Shown here piece after piece: positions 44,571 through 53,164 of a DNA stretch of 64,000 nucleotides. A model generated the notes under the pieces. It did not search any database and was not told where the DNA came from. It worked only from the letters and a program-made list of their open reading frames with translations. Location of the stretch: contig QWII01000008.1 of the NCBI GenBank assembly GCA_021405325.1, forward strand, positions 1 to 64,000, written 5' to 3'. Made by a program: the position numbers and the translations under genes. How positions within the stretch are numbered: the first letter of the stretch is position 1; every line of letters begins with the position of its first letter. This DNA comes from Caldilinea sp. CFX5 (GTDB lineage Bacteria; Chloroflexota; Anaerolineae; Caldilineales; Caldilineaceae).

Positions 44571-45536
44571 TCAGCGCGCTTCATCATTTTGCAGGGAGAA
44601 CGACAGATACCAGGTGTAGACGCCGTTACCGGGCAGCCGCGAGCACTCGCCCCGCAATCGAGCGGCATCGGGCCGGTCGAACGAAGCGGTCGCCGGTTCC
44701 AGGAACATGACATAGGGATCGGCCAAGCCCTCTTCCTTGGGCATCATGCCGGGCAGCACGCCGAGATAGGGCACTTTGTCGACGGGAAAAGCCATCTCCA
44801 ATTTGAGCTTGCGCGAAGGGTAGGTCAGCGTACACCAGCCAGCAGGCATGGGGCCTTTGATGTAGTACTTCGTTATATGGTCGCGGCTGCGGGGGGTCAT
44901 GCGGCTCAGGTCGCGGGTATGGCCATGCGGCGTGGTTGCGACCGGCCAATCGAAAAGATCACCATAGCCGCCCAGATCGCCGTTGGCCGAAAAGACGTTG
45001 GCGATCTGGGCGGCCCCCGCCGGCAGCAGCAGCCGGGAATCCTCATCTTGCCGCAGCATGGGGTGGGCCGCCCACAGAAAGTCAAAGGGGAAGGGCGACA
45101 GATTGGTCAGCGTGTAGTCAATCCGCAACGTGCGCTCATCAGCAAAGGAGGCCGTCTTGTCGAGCCGATAGGGCAGCCGCACGCCGTGGACCGACAGGTG
45201 CAGTCGTTCGCCGTCGATCTGATACGACCAGGGCAAGCTCCACACTTCGCCATGATCGGCCAGTTTCGTGCCTTGCCAGGGGGCATTTTCGCAGTAACAG
45301 AGATCAATGGTCGGGAACATGTCGTCAAACCCCGAACACTCGCCATCGACATAGACGCCGTCATAGGGCTGGATGCGATAGGTCGCGCCCGGCCGATGCA
45401 CCAGCACATCGAAGTTGTGGTCAAGCGAGACGAGCGCGCTGACCTTGCCGCCCAGCGCCGGCAAAAACTGGGCGCGTACGTGTCCGGTTTCCAGGGTGAT
45501 GGCCGGTTGGTCTTTGTAATGCGAGGTATAAATCAT
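44571..45536 (-). CDS. Aldose-epimerase-like (galactose mutarotase fold) protein
   Basis: The 321-aa protein matches mutarotase-type beta-sandwich proteins: GGKVSALVSLDHNFDVLVHR near the start, GFDDMFPTIDLCYCE, WAAHPMLR (active-site His) and PYVMFLEPATASFDRPDAAR. It probably interconverts sugar anomers or epimers, or binds a sugar. It is the last gene of the third sugar ABC operon, 52 bases after the MalG-type stop, so it should act on the imported sugar. Confidence 0.75.
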   Translation of the reverse strand: MIYTSHYKDQPAITLETGHVRAQFLPALGGKVSALVSLDHNFDVLVHRPGATYRIQPYDGVYVDGECSGFDDMFPTIDLCYCENAPWQGTKLADHGEVWSLPWSYQIDGERLHLSVHGVRLPYRLDKTASFADERTLRIDYTLTNLSPFPFDFLWAAHPMLRQDEDSRLLLPAGAAQIANVFSANGDLGGYGDLFDWPVATTPHGHTRDLSRMTPRSRDHITKYYIKGPMPAGWCTLTYPSRKLKLEMAFPVDKVPYLGVLPGMMPKEEGLADPYVMFLEPATASFDRPDAARLRGECSRLPGNGVYTWYLSFSLQNDEAR

Positions 45537-45588
45537 GGCTTTCCCTTTATCTAGGTGGTTTTAGGTGCAAAATGTGACATCAACACGT

Positions 45589-46455
45589 TTACTTGATCGC
45601 CCCGCGTGTCAACCCTGACACAATCGCCCGCTGGGCAAAGATCACCATAATGATGATCGGGATCACCATGATCATCCCCACCGTGCTGACCAGGTTCCAG
45701 GGTAAGCCCCACGAGGCCCGATAGCTATAGATGTAGGTGATCGCCACGCTCAGGGTCTTGGCTGCTTCGGTCGATGAGAAGGAGAGCGGATGTAGCAGGT
45801 CATTCCAGCCGTTGATAAAGTTGATGACCAGCATGGTCACCAAGCCCGGCGTGGTGACAGGCAGCACAATGCGCCACAGAATTTGCAGCAACGTAGCGCC
45901 GTCGATGGTCGCCGCCTCTTCAATCTCTTGCGGCACCTGCTTGATAAAAGACATTAGCACCCAGATGGTAAAGGGCGTCAAGAGGCTGCTTAAGACCAAA
46001 ATGAGACCGGCGAGGGTATTGAGCAGTTGCAGCGTCTTCAAGATTTGGTAGAGCGGGATGATCAAGGCCACCTGCGGAATCGCCACCGTGATGATCAAGA
46101 GCCATTGCAGAAATTCGCTGCCCGGCGCCTTAATGCGCGAAAAGGCATAGGCCGCCAGAAAGCTGGTCACGACCGCGATCACGGCGGAGAAGGTGGCATA
46201 GATGATCGAATTGGTGATAAAGAGGACCAACGGCACTTGTTCGGCCACAATGCCAAAATTTTCCAGGGTGGGCGTGGGAAAATAGAGCGGCGGCGACATT
46301 AAAATCTGTTCCTGGTTCGAGACCGAGGCTCGCGCCATCCAGTAAAACGGCACCAACACGATGATGGTAAAGAGGGCTAAGGCCAGGTAGTACAGCACAG
46401 CGCTCAAGAGGGTGTGACTGCGGTAGCGCCAGCGCAGCAAGGTGGCATTGCTCAT
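45589..46455 (-). CDS. Carbohydrate ABC transporter permease, MalG type
   Basis: This 288-aa permease has six membrane segments, the EAA loop EIEEAATIDGATLLQILWRI with LPVTTPG, and ends GLTRGAIK. Its ATG overlaps the stop of the MalF-type gene (ATGA at 46452-46455). A longer open frame exists upstream but would be antisense-like within the partner gene. No ATPase is encoded in this operon. Confidence 0.93.
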   Translation of the reverse strand: MSNATLLRWRYRSHTLLSAVLYYLALALFTIIVLVPFYWMARASVSNQEQILMSPPLYFPTPTLENFGIVAEQVPLVLFITNSIIYATFSAVIAVVTSFLAAYAFSRIKAPGSEFLQWLLIITVAIPQVALIIPLYQILKTLQLLNTLAGLILVLSSLLTPFTIWVLMSFIKQVPQEIEEAATIDGATLLQILWRIVLPVTTPGLVTMLVINFINGWNDLLHPLSFSSTEAAKTLSVAITYIYSYRASWGLPWNLVSTVGMIMVIPIIIMVIFAQRAIVSGLTRGAIK

Positions 46456-47366
46456 AGATTGACCTCGACTTTGCGGTTGACCCACAACCCCAGGGCGCCG
46501 ATGAGACAAATCAAGAGCAGCAAGACAACCGAGATGGCCGAAGCATAGCCGAACTTGAAAAAGCGCATCCCTTCTTGGAAGATGCGCAACCCCAAGGTCG
46601 CCGTGGCATTGCCCGGCCCGCCGCCAGTCAGGCCATAGACCAGGTCGATGCCGCCCAGTTGTCCAATCATCAGGAAAAGCGACATGGTCACAATCAAGGG
46701 CATGACCAGCGGCAGCGTAATTGACCAGAAGCCTTGCCACGCATTGGCGCCATCGACCTTGGCCGCTTCGTAGACTTCGGTCGGCACCCCCTGCAAGCCG
46801 GCCAGGAAGAGGATCGCCACAAAGGAGACGCTCTTCCAGACATTCAACAGAATGAGCGCCGTGCGGGCGCTAAATGAGGTGAGGAAAATGAGGGGCCGCT
46901 CACCGGTCAGCAAATAGGTCCATTCCGGGATCAAGCCAAATTGATCATCCAGCAACCAGCGGAAAGCATAGGCCGCCGTAATGCCAGGGATGGCCCAGGG
47001 GATCAGGTTGATCGCCCGGCCAAAGTTGCGCCCCCGGCGTGCGCTGTTGAGCATGAGCGCAATCAGCAACCCCAACAGCAATTGCAACGCCGTCGAAGCA
47101 ATCACGTTGACAATCGTAAAGGTGATGGCCGATTGGATGGCCGGATCCTGCGGCATTTGCCGATAATTGTCCAGGCCGATAAAGTCATGCGTCTGGTCGA
47201 TCAGATGTGTATTGGTAAAACTGAGCCAGATGGTGTGGCCGATGGGATAGACCGAAGTCACCAAACGCAAAATGAGCACCGGCGCCACCAATGCCCAAAA
47301 GGTAATGATTGTCCGTCGTCGCCAGTGTGAGGAACGCCTGGGGTTTACGCTTGCGGCTTGTTGCAT
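46452..47366 (-). CDS. Carbohydrate ABC transporter permease, MalF type
   Basis: This 304-aa permease begins with a basic cytoplasmic stretch (NPRRSSHWRRR), then six membrane segments. The EAA motif is EVYEAAKVDGANAWQGFWSI followed by LPLVMPL. A 109-bp gap with a tandem-word hairpin separates it from the binding-protein gene. Confidence 0.93.
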   Translation of the reverse strand: MQQAASVNPRRSSHWRRRTIITFWALVAPVLILRLVTSVYPIGHTIWLSFTNTHLIDQTHDFIGLDNYRQMPQDPAIQSAITFTIVNVIASTALQLLLGLLIALMLNSARRGRNFGRAINLIPWAIPGITAAYAFRWLLDDQFGLIPEWTYLLTGERPLIFLTSFSARTALILLNVWKSVSFVAILFLAGLQGVPTEVYEAAKVDGANAWQGFWSITLPLVMPLIVTMSLFLMIGQLGGIDLVYGLTGGGPGNATATLGLRIFQEGMRFFKFGYASAISVVLLLLICLIGALGLWVNRKVEVNL

Positions 47367-47391
47367 GAATTTGCTTACTCCAATTAGGCAA

Positions 47392-47475
47392 AGGTAGACA
47401 GGTAAATAGGTAGACAGGTAGACAGGTAGATATGTCCTATTTCCCTATGTACCTATCTACCTATCTACCTATCTT
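47392..47475. repeat. Tandem AGGTAGA(C/T) hairpin abutting the binding-protein stop
   Basis: The left part repeats the 8-base word AGGTAGAC; the right part repeats CTATCTAC. They pair over about 27 positions with several mismatches that become G-U in the minus-strand RNA. The array ends directly against the stop codon TAG at 47476-47478, and in the minus-strand RNA the word itself contains TAG (TAGATAGG). It occupies the binding-protein/MalF gap, as at 6704 and 15841. Confidence 0.88.
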
Positions 47476-48777
47476 CTACGCTGCCAACGCCGCCATCGCG
47501 TCTTTCCCTTGTTGGAGACAGGTGTCCAGGTCGATCTGCTGGGTCAGATAGGCCGAGGTAATTTCGTCCAGCTTGGTGGAGGCTTCGCTGAACTTGGGGT
47601 GGAAAGGCCGGTTGCCGATGATGCCGGCGTCGGTGTATTCTTTGAGATGCTTGGCCATGCCTTTGTCGCCAACCGTTTCTAAGACGGAGTGGCGGTTGCT
47701 CAGATACCAGGTGTCGATCAAGGCCATTTGCCCGGCGTTTTTCTTGTCAACCAAGAATTGGAGCAGCTTCTGCGCACCTTCCTGGTTCGGGGCGGATTTC
47801 AAAATGCCATAGCCCCAACCGGCGGCGTAGGTGCTATTTTCCTTGCCGCCAGGGCCAACCGGCGGCATCATCACCACCGCTTTTTCTTCGGCAAACCACT
47901 CTTTCTTGGCCCGCGCCACCTCATAGAAGAAGGGCCACTGACGCATAAAGGCCACCTTATCGGCGGTGTAATCGGCGTTCTGCTGGTCATAGCTCTTCTG
48001 CATTGAGGCTGGGTTCATGGCCTTGTCTTTGTAGATCAGGTCAGAAAGATATTGCAGCGCCGTCGCCCACTTCTCATCCACATCAAAGACATTGCCGCCG
48101 GCCTGTCGCGTCAGATAGCCCTGGAAGACCGCAAGGAAGCCAGGGCTTAAGCCCTCTTCGGTGGCCCAAACGCCATTGGCTTCATCGGTAAAGACCTTGC
48201 CCAATTCCGCCACATCGGCCCAAGTCTCCGGCGCCTTGATCCCCTTGGCATCGAACCAATCTTTGCGATACCAGCAATATTGCGCTTCAAAGTTGTGATG
48301 AATACGGAAGGTCTTGCCCTCATGGCGATCCCAAAGCTCGGTCACGTCCATCAACGTTTTGGGGAAATCATCCCAGAAATCATCCGGCAACAAGTCGTCC
48401 AAAGACTCAAAAAAGCCGGAGCGCGAGTAGGTGATAGCCATGCCATCCTCGAAGTCTAACACATCATAGGGGCTGGCTCCGCTGGCGATACCTGCCGTCA
48501 GCGAGGCCGAAAGTTCGTCCCCACTCGGCTGCACCTGAACATCGACGGTGTAGCCAGAATCCAGGAAACCGAGCTTATCGACGACTTCTTTGTGTGAGTC
48601 CAAGGCCCACGCGCCCACCGCAATCACAATTTTGCCGCCGTCGCTGGCGGGGGGCTGTTCAGCGCCGGCTTGAGGCGCCGCCGGTGCGGCCGGCGTACAG
48701 GCGGCCAACAAGCCGACCGAAGCCGCCCCCCCGGCGATCCGCAAGAAGTCACGGCGGGATAATGCTTTGTTGGTCAT
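47476..48777 (-). CDS. Extracellular sugar-binding protein (family 1), Tat lipoprotein
   Basis: The 433-aa binding protein has a Tat signal (SRRDFLRIAGGAASVGLLAA) and lipobox cysteine in LAACTP, then a Pro/Ala/Gln linker. The mature region has family-1 patterns such as FNFEAQYCWYRKDWFDAKGI-like loading segments and LQFLVDKKNAGQMALIDTWY. It is the first gene of the third sugar operon (binding protein, MalF, MalG, epimerase-like). AAAGGAGA precedes the start. The ligand is unknown. Confidence 0.92.
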   Translation of the reverse strand: MTNKALSRRDFLRIAGGAASVGLLAACTPAAPAAPQAGAEQPPASDGGKIVIAVGAWALDSHKEVVDKLGFLDSGYTVDVQVQPSGDELSASLTAGIASGASPYDVLDFEDGMAITYSRSGFFESLDDLLPDDFWDDFPKTLMDVTELWDRHEGKTFRIHHNFEAQYCWYRKDWFDAKGIKAPETWADVAELGKVFTDEANGVWATEEGLSPGFLAVFQGYLTRQAGGNVFDVDEKWATALQYLSDLIYKDKAMNPASMQKSYDQQNADYTADKVAFMRQWPFFYEVARAKKEWFAEEKAVVMMPPVGPGGKENSTYAAGWGYGILKSAPNQEGAQKLLQFLVDKKNAGQMALIDTWYLSNRHSVLETVGDKGMAKHLKEYTDAGIIGNRPFHPKFSEASTKLDEITSAYLTQQIDLDTCLQQGKDAMAALAA

Positions 48778-49159
48778 GGTTCTCTCCTTTGGTTTGCTAA
48801 CGTTGATTTAGAACTTCGATTAAGATTATGTAGCCGCAACTGTTCAGCCTATCATCGTAGGTACACGAGGTGGGTGGTGCACAAATGTTGGATAAACACC
48901 GAAACACCATGCGCCAACTTCATGCCTCTACCTAGCGAACTGTAGGATGGCGTACTATCCATTATGCAACTAACACTTTGGGATGTAGGTTAGCATAGCA
49001 CAGAAGACGCGATATGACAACAGCTATAAACGCATAAGATTTTTGCAATTTACGCAACAATAATTGCAAAAATCTTATGTGCAACATCGAATTTGCCTTA
49101 ACTTATCCTGGGTCGGTGATGGTGGAGGAGGCAGGGAAGAGGCGAGGCTAAAGGCTGCG
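48778..49159. other. Intergenic region of 382 bases with one hairpin
   Basis: It holds the upstream region of the third sugar operon; I could not find a convincing sigma70 promoter there. A perfect 18-bp inverted repeat lies at 49033-49050 and 49062-49079 (arm CATAAGATTTTTGCAATT, 11-base loop). It is 80 bases downstream of the stop of the lactone-oxidase-like gene (49160), so it probably ends that transcript. No coding sequence is evident. Confidence 0.7.
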
Positions 49160-50389
49160 CTAGCCAAACAAGGCGCGCGTATGCGCGTTCAAAAAAGTCC
49201 CTTTGGGATCAAACCGGCGGCGCATCGCCACAAAATCTTCATAGCGGGGAAAGAGGCGATCCAGCCGGTCGGCGGTCATAAAGTGTAGCTTGCCCCAGTG
49301 GGGTCGCCCTTTGAATTCGGCAAAGAGCGCATCACAGGCGCGCAGATAGCCCCAATAATCGTCACCCGGTTTACCGGAAACGGAAACCACCAAATTGTCG
49401 CGCTGATAGTTAGAACTCATCCAGGCGTTGTCCTTGGCGACGGTGCGGATTTCCAGCGGGTAGACGCTGAGGGGCAGCCAGCGGAACATCAGTTTGCGCA
49501 TCTCCTTGAGAATGTCGGTTGCCTCTTCCAGTGGTAGAAAATACTCCATCTCATGGAAATTGGGGTCGTAGTGCATGGGATAGATGCGATAGGCGCGGTC
49601 AAGCCGTTCGTTGGCCGGGAGCTTTTGGCGGGGCATGTCGGGCGTGGCCTGGTTAAAGAAGCGGATGGCGCAATCGTCGCGCTTGCCATTGTCCAGACAA
49701 TAGAGGGCCGCTGATTCGTCACTGGGCATCCAGAAAAACGAGAAGCTGCGATTGTTGGCCGCAAAGTCGGCAAAACGCTCGATCACCACGCCAAAAGGCA
49801 AGGTTTCCGTCCGTGCGTGCAGCTCGTAGGCGGGGATGACTTTGATCGTCAAGCTGGTCAGCAACCCCAACAACCCCAGCGAGGTCTGCAAGGCCGGCAA
49901 CACGTCAGCATTTTCGTTTGCGGAAACCGTCACCAGATTGCCCATGCCATCGACAAAGCGCGCACCAACCAGCGTCGCCGAAAAACTAGGTAGCTGATTC
50001 CCCGAACCATGCGTCCCCGTGGCAATCGCCCCGGCAATCGCCTGGGTGTCGATGTCCCCTTGATTGGCCAGCGCCAACCCCTGGTCCCACAGTGGCTCGC
50101 CAAAATCGCCGACGGTGGTTTTGGGCAGGGCGGTCACCTCTTGGCGGGCGGCGTCGATCTCGATCAGGCCGCGCAGGCGCTGCGTATCCAGCAACAGTCC
50201 ATCCGTCTCGATGATCGGCGTAAAAGAGTGTCCTGTACCAAAAGTGCGCACGCCGATGCCCTGGGCCGCGGCGCGTGCGACCAGCGTGGCGATCTCCTCT
50301 TCGCTGGCGACTTCGATGATCGTACTTGGTGCGAAGGATTGGTTGCCCACCCAGTTGGTCCAGGTGGGACGTTGGGCATCAGAAGTCAT
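49160..50389 (-). CDS. FAD-linked sugar-lactone or alditol oxidase-like protein
   Basis: The 409-aa protein has an N-terminal PCMH-type FAD-binding domain (VASEEEIATLVARAAAQGIG, then VRTFGTGHSFTPI where H54 may hold FAD covalently, and QAIAGAIATGTHGSGN). The C-terminal ALO domain includes GRPHWGKLHFMTA. It fits L-gulono-1,4-lactone or D-arabinono-1,4-lactone oxidases and alditol oxidase (AldO). In this sugar-rich setting it may oxidise an alditol or lactone using O2. Substrate is unproven. Confidence 0.88.
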   Translation of the reverse strand: MTSDAQRPTWTNWVGNQSFAPSTIIEVASEEEIATLVARAAAQGIGVRTFGTGHSFTPIIETDGLLLDTQRLRGLIEIDAARQEVTALPKTTVGDFGEPLWDQGLALANQGDIDTQAIAGAIATGTHGSGNQLPSFSATLVGARFVDGMGNLVTVSANENADVLPALQTSLGLLGLLTSLTIKVIPAYELHARTETLPFGVVIERFADFAANNRSFSFFWMPSDESAALYCLDNGKRDDCAIRFFNQATPDMPRQKLPANERLDRAYRIYPMHYDPNFHEMEYFLPLEEATDILKEMRKLMFRWLPLSVYPLEIRTVAKDNAWMSSNYQRDNLVVSVSGKPGDDYWGYLRACDALFAEFKGRPHWGKLHFMTADRLDRLFPRYEDFVAMRRRFDPKGTFLNAHTRALFG

Positions 50390-50446
50390 GCTGTTTCCCC
50401 TTATGGTCGTTCAATTACGCAGAGGCGAATCGTTTCCTGCCCATTT

Positions 50447-50680
50447 TCAGGCCGGTTCAGGCGAAGGTAATTGCAGTAGTTTGAACTGGAAAGATTCGAG
50501 GAGTGAATTACGGAGGAAGGCGCTGGCATTGAGGATTTCAATACCGATCATTTCGCCGTTCTTGTTTAATTCTACCGTGACGCCAGGACTGAGTTCGACG
50601 CTATTCGCTTCTGGTTCTTCAGAAAGCACTAGGTGTAAAATATCTTCTGTCTCAAAGTAAGTCATGCGTGTCTTATTCAT
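50447..50680 (-). CDS. DUF2283 family protein, putative antitoxin
   Basis: The 77-aa protein contains the DUF2283 pattern (YFETEDILHLVLSEEPEAN, VTVELNKNGEMIGIEILNAS). Genes of this family often sit beside DUF4258 genes as possible toxin-antitoxin pairs. Here the start lies within the stop region of the DUF4258-like gene (8-base overlap). The C-terminal extension (LESFQFKLLQLPSPEPA) is typical of DUF2283. Confidence 0.75.
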   Translation of the reverse strand: MNKTRMTYFETEDILHLVLSEEPEANSVELSPGVTVELNKNGEMIGIEILNASAFLRNSLLESFQFKLLQLPSPEPA

Positions 50681-50942
50681 AAATCAGTCGCTCCATTCGT
50701 AGCCGAAAGTTGATCTGCTGGCGTGTTGTCATATGCACTGTGACCGGCGTAATATCGCCATCGGCCCGATCATATGGCACCATGACTAAATCATCATCAT
50801 GATGACGACCTATGACAACCGAACGCCCTGTTTTAACATCAAAATACCGTTCTGTCGAATAATTGATGATCCATTCGAGGATCGCCAGATCAAAGCCACG
50901 CAGTTTGGCACGATACCGCAGGTAATCAGTCCAAATGATCAT
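50673..50942 (-). CDS. DUF4258-like protein, putative toxin
   Basis: This 89-aa protein starts MIIWTDYLRYRAKLRGFDLA and contains RYFDVKTGRSVVIGRHHDD and the TPVTVHMTTRQQI block, close to the RelE-like fold predicted for DUF4258. It precedes and overlaps a DUF2283 gene, so the pair is a likely toxin-antitoxin module. An open frame extends to 51140 upstream but that part looks non-coding. Confidence 0.65.
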   Translation of the reverse strand: MIIWTDYLRYRAKLRGFDLAILEWIINYSTERYFDVKTGRSVVIGRHHDDDLVMVPYDRADGDITPVTVHMTTRQQINFRLRMERLIYE

Positions 50943-51075
50943 AACATTTATGATCTCCACATGAATGTTTACATTTGCTCCGATTATGCCATAGTTTTGT
51001 TGATCGCGAAAGTGTTGACAAGATACTGAGGAAATCAGGGGGGTGAACCGTTTTGGATGCTTGCCTACGTTTACG

Positions 51076-51109
51076 GTCAATTGACAACTATTTTTTCTTC
51101 CGGTAGAAT
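51076..51109 (+). promoter_or_regulatory. Promoter of the peptide-type ABC operon, with an overlapping palindrome
   Basis: A perfect TTGACA (51081-51086), 17 bases, then TAGAAT (51104-51109), about 100 bases before the binding-protein start. The palindrome GTCAATTGAC (51076-51085) overlaps the -35 box and could be an operator. Confidence 0.7.
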
Positions 51110-51211
51110 AGAGGCAGGGATTTGGTATACCAAGTATCAACTACCAAGCACTCACCCCAACGCTCGTCTGCAATTCGCATTGAAACAAAAATCCAAAAGC
51201 ATGGAGGAATC

Positions 51212-53044
51212 ATGAAGCGAAAGGTTAGTTATACCCTGACCTTGTTGGTCATCTTGGGTATGTTACTGGCAGCCTGCCAACCGGCCGCACCCGCCGAACC
51301 GGCTGCTGGTGGCGATCAGGCCGCCGCACCCGCTGCCGGCGGGGATCAAGCCGCCGCGCCAGCCGATGTCAAGGATGTGCCGCGTGAAAAGACCTATGTC
51401 GTCACCCAATGGTCGGACACCGGTGGCACCATGGCGGGCTTCGACAACTGGAACCCGCTGATGAATGCCGGCGCCGTGCTGCGCAACAATGGCGGCAACG
51501 CTGGTATGTCCGAAGGTCTCTTCTATCGCAACCTGAACACCGGAGAAGAAACGCCTTGGTTGGCGGAGAGTTATTCGTCCAACGAAGATTATACCCAATG
51601 GACGATCAAATTGCGCCAGGGGGTGGAGTGGTCAGATGGCGAGGCGTTTAGCTGTGACGATGTCAAGTTTACGATTGACCTGATCAGAGCGAATGTCCCG
51701 GACATGCAGCAATCTTCTTATCTGGATGAATGGGTCAAAGAAGTTACCTGTGTGGATGAACTGACGGTGGTGATTGACCTGAAGAAGGGTTTCTCGCGCT
51801 TTATGTACCCGCTGGTGATTGGCTGGGAATACCACTTTGCCATCGTACCCGAACACATTTGGAAAGATGTGGGCGATGCCAAGACCTTCACTAACTTTGA
51901 CATTGCCAAAGGGTGGCCTGTCTTCACGGGTCCTTATCAATTGGTCAGTTCTTCCGGCACCCAGGTCATCTTTGATCGTCGCGATGATTGGTGGGCCGCT
52001 AAGTCCGGTTTCCATGAAATGCCGGCCCCGGAACGCATCGTTGTGATTCCTGCCGGCGGCGATGAAGCAATGGCGCAAAAGTATATCACCAACCAGGTTG
52101 ACTACGGCGCTCCGCTGTTGATCGGCACCTATCTGGCTGCTGTTCAGCAGAATGACAAGCTAAGACCCTGGTTCAAGGAAGGCGATGTACGCGGCGCACC
52201 GGATGGCTGTCTCTACCAACTGGGTCTTAACAATGGCAACCCGCTCTTTGCCGACAAGAATGTGCGCCTGGCCCTCAACTACGCCACCGACCGCCAACAA
52301 TTGGTCGAGCTGGCCTACTTGAACTCTACCCATCCGGTGGTCGTGCCCTTCTCCAGCTATATCTCTAACTGGGTAACGGGCGATCTGAAGGCCGCCATCG
52401 ACGAGTATGATCGCGGTACGCCCAGCGCGACCAAAGTCGAAGAGTATATGACTGCCGCCGGCTATGCCAAGAACGGTAGCGGCATCTGGGAAAAAGATGG
52501 GCAAACGGCCAAGTTCACCATCCGCACGCCCAACTGGCTGGCCCCCATCGGCCCGGTCTTGACCGAGCAATATACGCAGGCCGGCTTTGATGTGACCGAA
52601 AATCCCGACCGCACCAACGCCTTTGGCACCGAGTTGGCCGCCGGCACCTTCGACGCCATGGTCTTTGTCTTCTGTGGCAGCAACTTCGATCCCTATGACA
52701 CCTTGAAAGAGTTCCACAGCAAGCTTTATGTCCCCAATGGCGAAACCGCAGCGACTTTCTCGGCCTGGCGTTACAATAATCCTGACATTGATCCAGCCCT
52801 CGATGCCATGGAAGCGATGATCCCCAGCCTGGATGATCCGGCCTATGTGGAACAGGTGATCGCCGCGACCAAGATCTATCTCGAAGATATGCCGACCATC
52901 CTGCTGGCCGAAGAGCTGCATGTGATCCCGGCCAACTACACCTACTGGACCGGCTTCCCGAACGCCGATGATCCCTATATCGCACCCTACCCCTGCTGGC
53001 GTGATATTTTCCTGATGACGCTGCGGCTGCAACCGGCGCAGTAA
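51212..53044 (+). CDS. Peptide/nickel-type ABC substrate-binding lipoprotein (family 5)
   Basis: The 610-aa lipoprotein has a Sec signal with KRK, a hydrophobic core (YTLTLLVILGMLLAA) and the lipobox cysteine in LAACQP, then an Ala/Pro/Gly/Asp linker with two copies of GGDQAAAPA. The family-5 mature part includes GLFYRNLNTGEETPWLAESY and VRLALNYATDRQQLVELAYL. It binds a peptide or oligosaccharide-type ligand for the downstream OppB/C/D/F complex. The ATG at 51212 has GGAGG 6 bases upstream. Its stop codon lies in the first unit of the repeat array at 53042. Confidence 0.93.
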   Translation: MKRKVSYTLTLLVILGMLLAACQPAAPAEPAAGGDQAAAPAAGGDQAAAPADVKDVPREKTYVVTQWSDTGGTMAGFDNWNPLMNAGAVLRNNGGNAGMSEGLFYRNLNTGEETPWLAESYSSNEDYTQWTIKLRQGVEWSDGEAFSCDDVKFTIDLIRANVPDMQQSSYLDEWVKEVTCVDELTVVIDLKKGFSRFMYPLVIGWEYHFAIVPEHIWKDVGDAKTFTNFDIAKGWPVFTGPYQLVSSSGTQVIFDRRDDWWAAKSGFHEMPAPERIVVIPAGGDEAMAQKYITNQVDYGAPLLIGTYLAAVQQNDKLRPWFKEGDVRGAPDGCLYQLGLNNGNPLFADKNVRLALNYATDRQQLVELAYLNSTHPVVVPFSSYISNWVTGDLKAAIDEYDRGTPSATKVEEYMTAAGYAKNGSGIWEKDGQTAKFTIRTPNWLAPIGPVLTEQYTQAGFDVTENPDRTNAFGTELAAGTFDAMVFVFCGSNFDPYDTLKEFHSKLYVPNGETAATFSAWRYNNPDIDPALDAMEAMIPSLDDPAYVEQVIAATKIYLEDMPTILLAEELHVIPANYTYWTGFPNADDPYIAPYPCWRDIFLMTLRLQPAQ

Positions 53045-53136
53045 GACAGTAAGACAGTAAAACAGTAAGACAGTAAAACAGTAGCTTACGCAGTCACCCC
53101 ACTGTCTCACTGTTTTACTGTCTCACTGTTTTACTG
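53042..53136. repeat. Tandem ACAGTAAG/ACAGTAAA hairpin starting in the binding-protein stop codon
   Basis: The words CAGTAAGA and CAGTAAAA alternate from the last codons of the binding-protein gene (CAG TAA) to about 53082. The complement (ACTGTCTC, ACTGTTTT) is at 53101-53136. A 28-base stretch pairs with one mismatch. The word includes the gene's own TAA stop. It fills the gap to the OppB-type gene (53165), the same place as the hairpins of the sugar operons. Confidence 0.9.
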
Positions 53137-53164
53137 ACCGACTATAACCTGAAAGAAGTATCCG

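Noticed and set aside
44589..45554. A 321-codon plus-strand open frame
   Set aside because: It mirrors the epimerase-like gene and has no recognisable motif.
47392..47475. The repeat arrays (here and at 53042 and 56164) as CRISPR arrays
   Set aside because: Units are 8-14 bases, with no regular spacers and an inverted partner; no cas genes are present.
52160..53110. A 316-codon minus-strand open frame
   Set aside because: It is antisense to the family-5 binding protein and runs into the repeat array.
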